From Bacillota bacterium (lineage in GTDB: Bacteria; Bacillota; Clostridia; Lachnospirales; Lachnospiraceae): 27,454 nucleotides of DNA. This document shows positions 22,529 to 27,454 of this stretch, in pieces; the first letter of the stretch is position 1, and every line of letters begins with the position of its first letter. Location of the stretch: assembly GCA_023412855.1 (NCBI GenBank), contig JAEZRJ010000006.1, forward strand, positions 1-27,454. The letters are read 5' to 3'. Both the position numbers and the translations under genes were made by a program. A model generated the notes under the pieces. It saw nothing but the letters and a program-made list of their open reading frames with translations, was not told the DNA's origin and did no database searches.

Positions 22529-23578
22529 ATGAAGAGAAAATTTATAATATTGATGACAGCCGCCGTGATGAGTTTGGGTGTCTTGGCGGGCTGCGGCAGT
22601 TCAGCAGCAGAAACACAAAGTAATGGAAATACAGCAGAAAGTACAAATCTAAGCAATGATCCAAATGAGAAACAAAACGAAAGTCCAAGCACCGATGAGA
22701 CAGACACTGCCGGAGCAGATGACTCTTCCGGCGAAACAGATACGATTACCGTTACTGATGCCAGAGGCGAGGTTGCAATCCCTGCAAATCCTGAACGCAT
22801 CGTTGACTTAAGCGGAAACAGCGACATTTTAAGTGTTTACGGATACACTGTCATCGGAACTGCTAACTCCGACGCTTATGATTATACCAAATTTCCTTCC
22901 TATCTCGAAGATGTCTTAAAGGGTGCCAAGATTCTTGGCTACAGCATGCAGGATACTATGGATATCGAGGGCATCTTGGAATTAGAACCGGATCTGATCA
23001 TCATTTCCAGCGTTCAAGAGAAAATGTATGAACAGCTTCAGGAAATCGCTCCTACCGTCATGATTGAGCTGGCACAGATCAACTGGCAGGATGACATCAA
23101 TGCCTTTGCAGAAATTATGGGAAAGGAAGATGTAGCTGCACAGTGGTTGGCGGATTATGATAAGAAGGCAAGCGACAAGGGTGCGGAAGTCAAAGCTGCT
23201 TACGGTGAAGAAACAACCTATCTGGCGTTTCTTGCCAGCGGCGGTCAGCTCTATGTCTTCGATGCCGCAGGAATCGGAAGCGTAATGTACGAGGATATGG
23301 GACTTGCCAAGCCTGCCAATATGCCCGCACAGGATAACATCAGTCTGCCCGTAATAAACTATGAAGGACTTGCGGAACTGGATCCCGATTACATATTTGT
23401 GGTGGCTACCGAAGCGGATATGGAGAGCTTAAAGCAAAGCAGCATCTATAACAGTATGCGCGCTGTAGAAGACGGAAATGTGGTGGAGCTTCCTTCCAGT
23501 CCTTACTTCAATATGGGTTACAGCTGTATTGGAAGGGAAGTATTCTTAGAGGAATTTACCGGTTTAATGGAGCAGTAA
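22529..23578 (+). CDS. Fe-siderophore/cobalamin-type ABC substrate-binding lipoprotein
   Basis: This is the extracytoplasmic binding protein of the importer, 349 residues. It has a lipoprotein signal peptide with lipobox LGVLAGC (lipidated Cys22), an acidic Ser/Thr/Asn-rich tether (about 23-75), then a FepB/FhuD/BtuF-type periplasmic-binding fold. That fold carries VTDARGEVAIPANPERIVDL at its start and LEPDLIIISS and LDPDYIFVVA in its two lobes. ATG 22529 has GGAG ten bases upstream. The four-gene operon continues six bases later. An iron-chelate ligand is the best guess; haem or cobalamin cannot be excluded. Confidence 0.88.
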   Translation: MKRKFIILMTAAVMSLGVLAGCGSSAAETQSNGNTAESTNLSNDPNEKQNESPSTDETDTAGADDSSGETDTITVTDARGEVAIPANPERIVDLSGNSDILSVYGYTVIGTANSDAYDYTKFPSYLEDVLKGAKILGYSMQDTMDIEGILELEPDLIIISSVQEKMYEQLQEIAPTVMIELAQINWQDDINAFAEIMGKEDVAAQWLADYDKKASDKGAEVKAAYGEETTYLAFLASGGQLYVFDAAGIGSVMYEDMGLAKPANMPAQDNISLPVINYEGLAELDPDYIFVVATEADMESLKQSSIYNSMRAVEDGNVVELPSSPYFNMGYSCIGREVFLEEFTGLMEQ

Positions 23579-23583
23579 ATAAT

Positions 23584-24567
23584 ATGAAAAGAAACACGAT
23601 CATTTTAACAGCAGCCGGTGTGCTGCTGTTATTTGCGGGCATGATTTTGTCCGTTCATATCGGCGCGAAAAATATCCCCGTTTCAGAAATTTACCGGGCC
23701 TTTTTTCATTATGACGATTCTCTGAACGCCAAGCTCGTACGCGAGGTGCGCCTGCCCCGAATGCTCCTGGCAGTACTGGTGGGCGGGATGCTCTCTTTGG
23801 CGGGGACTATGATGCAGGGCATTATGCGCAATCCTATCGCGGAACCCTCCGTCATGGGCGTAACTCAAGGGGCTACGCTTGCAGTGTCTATTGCCGCGGT
23901 GTCCTCCTTTGCGGGCGGCGTATACGGCAATTTCTTCATGGGTCTGCTGGGTGCTGCAGGGAGCGGCATCCTGATACTCGTATTTACCATGGGAAAAGCC
24001 TCTAATCAGAGCATTTCCAGAATCCTGCTGGCCGGAACGGCCCTAAGTACCTTCTTTCTTTCCCTGGCCTCCGTAGTGGCCTTATTGGGAAACCGCTCGC
24101 AGGAGCTGGCCTTCTGGGTAGCGGGCGGCTTGCGTCAGGCTGGCTGGGTTCAAGTAGCTGTCGTCGCTGCAGCAGGCGGCTTTTTTTCCATGTTCGCATT
24201 TATTTCTGCCGGAAAAATCAACATCATCAGCCTCGGTGACGATGCGGCAGCCGGACTGGGTATTTCACCGGAAAGGGTAAAGCTTCTCATTATACTGTAT
24301 CTCGTTCCGATTTGCGGGGTTTGCGTGGCGGCTGCGGGCAACATTGGATATTTGGGTTTGTTCGTACCCCATATTATCCGCAAGCTGACAGGAAACGACT
24401 ACCGCAGGCTGATGCCCCTTTCCTTTTTATATGGAAGCACTATCCTCGTCCTGGCGGATATTGCCGCCCGGACTATCTCAGCTCCTTATGAGCTTCCTGT
24501 GGGGCTTTTTACCGCTTGCATGGGTGTGCCCGTATTTTTAATGCTGGTAAGAAAGGAAAAGCGATAG
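23584..24567 (+). CDS. FecCD-family ABC importer permease, subunit 1
   Basis: This 327-residue integral membrane protein has about nine to ten spans. Family marks are VREVRLPRMLLAVLVGGMLS, GIMRNPIAEPSVMGVTQGA and the cytoplasmic ATPase-coupling GDDAAAGLGI, followed by GNIGYLGLFVPHIIRKLTG. It pairs with the next permease to form the channel of a BtuC/FecCD-type importer. It begins five bases after the binding-protein gene and its stop abuts the next start codon. Confidence 0.92.
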   Translation: MKRNTIILTAAGVLLLFAGMILSVHIGAKNIPVSEIYRAFFHYDDSLNAKLVREVRLPRMLLAVLVGGMLSLAGTMMQGIMRNPIAEPSVMGVTQGATLAVSIAAVSSFAGGVYGNFFMGLLGAAGSGILILVFTMGKASNQSISRILLAGTALSTFFLSLASVVALLGNRSQELAFWVAGGLRQAGWVQVAVVAAAGGFFSMFAFISAGKINIISLGDDAAAGLGISPERVKLLIILYLVPICGVCVAAAGNIGYLGLFVPHIIRKLTGNDYRRLMPLSFLYGSTILVLADIAARTISAPYELPVGLFTACMGVPVFLMLVRKEKR

Positions 24568-25575
24568 ATGAAAGAGAAAAAATACGGTTTTAAAATAGCA
24601 GCCTGCCTGCTTCTCCTTTTAGCAGTCGTCATCATAGCTCTTATGGTGGGAAGCTATCATATGTCCCCGCTTCAAGTAATACAAACTCTATTAGGAAACG
24701 GGAGCAAGCTGCAGAACTTCACCATTTTTCAGATACGTCTTCCAAGAATCGTTCTGGCTGTCATCGTGGCATCAGCGCTAGGCGTTTCAGGCGGAATCCT
24801 TCAGGGTATTACGAGGAATCCTCTGGCAGAGCCGGGAATGATTGGAATCAATGCGGGAGCCGCATTATTCGTGGTGCTGTGGATTTCCGCGGGAATCACC
24901 GACTATTACTCCACCCTGCCGGTTCTTACTGTGCTGGGGATGCCTCTGCTGGCGATGGCAGGTTCCTTACTTTCCGTAGGCCTTATTTATCTGCTTTCCT
25001 CCAAGGGCGGGATTCGCCCGGTGCGTTTTATCCTTACGGGAATCGGAGTAAACGGAGGTATCTTCGCGGTGATTTCCTTTTATCAGCTAAATATGTCCAA
25101 GGGCGATTACAATCAGGTGCTGACTTGGACAAGCGGGAGCCTCTGGGGCAGCAATTGGCGCTATATTCTTCTTACCGCGCCGTTAGTCATTCTCCTGATC
25201 GGGACAGTGCTATTTCGCAGCAGGAATCTGGACGTGCTGGCTCTTGGGGATGAATTGGCGGCAGGGGTCGGCTTATCCGTGCAAAAGGAACGTATGATCC
25301 TCTTGCTTCTCGCCACTTTTTTGGCAGCGCTTGCCACCTCTGTTGCAGGAAGCATAGCATTTCTGGGGCTTTTAGGTCCGCAAATTGCAGGGAGGCTCAC
25401 CGGACCGGTACATGGCATAATGCTTCCTATGGCGGCCTTAATCAGCAGCATCCTTTTAGTGGGTGCCGATGTTATAGCAAAGAATTTGTTTTCTCCACTG
25501 GAGATTCCGGTCGGAATCGTCGTATCCATCGTGGGAGTTCCGTATTTTATTTATTTGATGATAAAGGAAAGATAG
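24568..25575 (+). CDS. FecCD-family ABC importer permease, subunit 2
   Basis: This is the second permease, 335 residues, with the same family marks: FQIRLPRIVLAVIVASALGV, GITRNPLAEPGMIGINAGA, GDELAAGVGLS and GSIAFLGLLGPQIAGRLTG. It is a diverged paralogue of its neighbour, as usual for heterodimeric siderophore permeases. Its ATG directly follows the upstream stop, so translation is coupled. Confidence 0.92.
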   Translation: MKEKKYGFKIAACLLLLLAVVIIALMVGSYHMSPLQVIQTLLGNGSKLQNFTIFQIRLPRIVLAVIVASALGVSGGILQGITRNPLAEPGMIGINAGAALFVVLWISAGITDYYSTLPVLTVLGMPLLAMAGSLLSVGLIYLLSSKGGIRPVRFILTGIGVNGGIFAVISFYQLNMSKGDYNQVLTWTSGSLWGSNWRYILLTAPLVILLIGTVLFRSRNLDVLALGDELAAGVGLSVQKERMILLLLATFLAALATSVAGSIAFLGLLGPQIAGRLTGPVHGIMLPMAALISSILLVGADVIAKNLFSPLEIPVGIVVSIVGVPYFIYLMIKER

Positions 25576-25587
25576 GAGGTCATGGGA

Positions 25588-26373
25588 ATGGGAATTGAAA
25601 TTAAGAATCTACAGGCGGCATATGAGGACAGAATCATCATTCCGGATGCCAGCCTCGTCATACCAAAAGGAAAAGTAACGATGCTGATCGGCCCCAACGG
25701 CTGCGGCAAGTCTACACTGCTAAAGACAATCGCAAGAACGATTCCGGCAAAAAAAGGCTGCATCTATCTCCACGGAGAGGACATCCGACGGATGACTCCT
25801 AAAAGCCTCGCAAGGAAAATGGCCGTACTGCCCCAAAGCCCGTTGGTCCCCGAAGGAATACAAGTAAAGGAGCTGGTGGCCTATGGGCGTTTTCCCTACC
25901 AAAAGCCATTGTCCGGCCTGAAAAAGGAGGATCACGAAATCATCCGCTGGGCCATGGAAAAAACGGGGGTGCTGGAGCTTGAGGAGCGAAGGGTCGAAGA
26001 ATTGTCAGGCGGTCAGAGGCAGCGCGTTTGGATTTCCCTGGCGCTGGCTCAGAAAACCGGAGTTCTGCTTCTGGACGAGCCTACCACCTATCTGGATATG
26101 GCCCACCAATTAGAGATTCTGGAGCTGCTGCGTAAATTGAACCACGAAGAGAAGACCACCATCGTCATGGTCATTCACGAGTTGAATCACGCTTCCAAGT
26201 TCGCCGACCATATCATCGGCATGAAGCAAGGGCAGATTCTGTTCGAGGGCACTCCCAAGGACGTGATTCAGGTGGAGAATCTGAGAAAGCTCTACGAAAT
26301 TGAGGCGGTGCTTGTGGAAAATAAGGATAAGGGTTATCCGATTTGTACGGATTACTCCTTAATGTATGAATAA
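25588..26373 (+). CDS. FecE/FepC-type ABC importer ATPase
   Basis: This 261-residue ATPase energises the FecCD permeases. It has Walker A GPNGCGKST (35-43), a Q-loop in VLPQSP, signature LSGGQRQR (139-146), Walker B VLLLDE (159-164), and the switch His in VIHELNHA. Two ATG codons are possible. The second (25588) lies eight bases from AGGAGG and is preferred over 25582, which is only two bases away. It is the last gene of the importer operon. No clear terminator follows before the next promoter. Confidence 0.92.
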   Translation: MGIEIKNLQAAYEDRIIIPDASLVIPKGKVTMLIGPNGCGKSTLLKTIARTIPAKKGCIYLHGEDIRRMTPKSLARKMAVLPQSPLVPEGIQVKELVAYGRFPYQKPLSGLKKEDHEIIRWAMEKTGVLELEERRVEELSGGQRQRVWISLALAQKTGVLLLDEPTTYLDMAHQLEILELLRKLNHEEKTTIVMVIHELNHASKFADHIIGMKQGQILFEGTPKDVIQVENLRKLYEIEAVLVENKDKGYPICTDYSLMYE

Positions 26374-26383
26374 AAAATACTTA

Positions 26384-26412
26384 TTGACACCCTCTCTCCT
26401 TTTTGCTATCTT
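26384..26412 (+). promoter_or_regulatory. consensus promoter for the riboswitch transcript
   Basis: TTGACA (26384-26389) and TATCTT (26407-26412) are 17 bp apart, about 25 bp before the aptamer core. The unit is therefore transcribed independently of the importer operon. Confidence 0.7.
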
Positions 26413-26437
26413 ATAGCCATAAAAGTAAATAAATTAA

Positions 26438-26566
26438 GTTTTTTAGGGTTCCGCAATAGAGATATTGGTCTGGTCCGAGAGAAAACGCATAGTTTACGGA
26501 CTATGTACACGGTGGGATAAAAGCCTAGGAGATATTTTTTAATAACTCCCGGGCTTATTTTATTGC
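26438..26566 (+). promoter_or_regulatory. ykkC-class riboswitch, best fit guanidine-I, with terminator platform
   Basis: The conserved blocks of the ykkC aptamer appear in order: TTTAGGGTTCCG (26442-26453), a hairpin CAATA/TATTG (26454-26467), CTGGTCCGAGAGAAAACG (26470-26487), a hairpin CATAGT/ACTATG (26488-26505), then ACACGGTGGGATAAAAGCC (26507-26525). The last arm AAGCCTAGGAG (26521-26531) can instead pair with CTCCCGGGCTT (26546-26556). That gives an 11-bp stem with one mismatch, followed by ATTTTATT, i.e. an intrinsic terminator. Ligand binding would hold the arm in the aptamer and keep the gene on. Guanidine-I is preferred over the ppGpp, PRPP or ADP variants from the 3' block and the exporter-like target, but the subtype is by eye. 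Confidence 0.85.
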
Positions 26567-26596
26567 CCAGTTTTTCCATAGTAAAGGAGGATATAT

Positions 26597-27319
26597 ATGT
26601 GGGGATTATTACTTTCTACTATCGTTACGAGCGCGGCGGACAGCGTCAATCCGATTGCCATTACACAGCAATTCGTTTTGCAGGGAATGGTCAAAAAGCC
26701 GAAACATATCTGGTATTTCATCATTCCTACCGGGCTCACAAATTTCATAGGGGGATTCCTTGCCTACTTTGGGCTGGTTGCATTTATCGGCGATTTATTA
26801 GGGACTCTCATTCAAAAGTATGGACGAGTCATATTCACCGTAGAACTGATCCTTGGCATCGCGTTCTTGATTGCTGTATGCTATTTGATTTTGGGTTCAC
26901 AATTAAAGGCCATGAAGGAAGAATTCTTTTGCACCGCAAAAAGTGAAGCTAACGCCGAAGAGCAGGCGGCTGAAAAAATAAAATCAGTATCTCCGGCGGC
27001 TCTGATCGCCCTGGGCACGGGAGCAACGATATCAGAGCTTACTACCGCATTGCCTTACTTCGCATTCCTGGCGATTCTCCTCAATTATCAACTGACGATT
27101 CTTCAAGTGACATTCATACTTGCGGTATATAACACGATTTACACGGCTCCCCTAATGATTTTATACTTTATATACAAGAAATCGAGAAGTAAATTCGACC
27201 GCTTCTATGGGATCATCAAGACACAGATGACAAAGTGGGCGGATATTCTCGCTCCTGTTATTGCCGGCCTTATAGGTGTATTCCTTGTATTTCACTCTAT
27301 TTCTCTATTGCTGAAATAG
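26597..27319 (+). CDS. GAP/LysE-like multi-span membrane protein, candidate guanidine exporter
   Basis: This 240-residue membrane protein has about six to seven spans in two related halves. The first starts with TSAADSVNPIAITQQF and the second with GTGATISELTTALPYFAF. They are separated by a charged cytoplasmic loop (about 112-132). An acidic residue beside a Pro or polar motif at the start of each half resembles the GAP (Sap)/LysE and CcdA-like transporter group, whose better-known members export amino acids or ions. AAAGGAGG is seven bases from ATG 26597. The gene follows a ykkC-class riboswitch, which normally controls guanidine export or breakdown, so export of guanidine is inferred. The family label is moderate. 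Confidence 0.7.
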   Translation: MWGLLLSTIVTSAADSVNPIAITQQFVLQGMVKKPKHIWYFIIPTGLTNFIGGFLAYFGLVAFIGDLLGTLIQKYGRVIFTVELILGIAFLIAVCYLILGSQLKAMKEEFFCTAKSEANAEEQAAEKIKSVSPAALIALGTGATISELTTALPYFAFLAILLNYQLTILQVTFILAVYNTIYTAPLMILYFIYKKSRSKFDRFYGIIKTQMTKWADILAPVIAGLIGVFLVFHSISLLLK

Positions 27320-27454
27320 AAAAAATAAGATATTCGCAATAAATCAAAAGTGTTGTACAATGATATTAATTCTTAATTTAAAGGTAAAAAAGCCTGCAAA
27401 TAAAAAGTCAAGGCTAGATTGAAGAACATTGAAAATTTTATACAGGTTGAAAAT

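Noticed and set aside
22521..22532. Two-codon ATG-AAA-AAA-TGA upstream frame before the lipoprotein gene
   Set aside because: The ribosome site is too close to this ATG; it probably reflects the A-rich spacer before the true start at 22529.
27320..27454. Right-edge stretch after the last gene
   Set aside because: Only a weak AGCCT/AGGCT pairing is present; no gene or clear terminator could be supported.
1..27454. CRISPR arrays, insertion sequences, prophage genes
   Set aside because: No regularly spaced long repeats, transposase motifs or phage structural genes were seen on either strand.

Overview
The window looks like a chromosomal segment of a low-to-medium G+C Gram-positive anaerobe of the Clostridia, most likely a Lachnospiraceae-type gut bacterium. 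The reasons are the gene order dnaX-ybaB-recR beside a group III-like phosphofructokinase, a CvpA/DUF5711 pair, strong AGGAGG ribosome sites with frequent GTG/TTG starts, a vanG-type glycopeptide cluster and a ykkC-class riboswitch. The assignment rests on gene content and remembered family features; no database was searched.

Left part (1-9,240), conserved core, nearly all on the minus strand. The left edge carries a strong minus-strand promoter and a leader that resembles an rRNA operon leader, with the 16S gene presumably just outside. Next come a CvpA-like membrane protein, a DUF5711-like protein, an unknown membrane-anchored protein under an inverted repeat, and an alpha/beta hydrolase. 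A compact housekeeping run follows, pfk-dnaX-ybaB-recR-galM. A plus-strand tRNA-Ser(CGA) closes this part.

Middle part (9,240-21,290), accessory and mosaic. After two terminators there is a small HTH gene with a broken second copy of its 3' end. A two-component system plus FtsX-type ABC transporter operon follows, preceded by six 11-bp-phased repeats, and then an apparently internally deleted methyltransferase gene. On the minus strand lies a vanG-type cluster in the order vanR-vanS-vanY-vanG-vanT. It should make peptidoglycan precursors ending in D-Ala-D-Ser: VanT makes D-Ser, VanG joins D-Ala and D-Ser, VanY trims normal pentapeptide, and VanRS switches it on. Its racemase has no membrane domain, its ligase has an N-terminal extension, and no VanX/VanXY dipeptidase is present. 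Between vanS and vanY a terminator overlaps a promoter, next to 11-bp-spaced TTAGGA repeats that are probably the VanR operator. A decayed copy of the same HTH family lies upstream of vanR. No integrase, transposase or relaxase is visible.

Right part (21,290-27,454), nutrient uptake and export. An AraC-type regulator is divergent from a four-gene Fe-siderophore/cobalamin-type ABC importer (lipoprotein, two FecCD permeases, ATPase). The last unit is the most interesting. A consensus promoter drives a ykkC-class aptamer, best matching guanidine-I, with an intrinsic terminator as expression platform. It precedes a six- or seven-span GAP/LysE-like membrane protein. This suggests a guanidine-responsive exporter of a family not usually named for that job.
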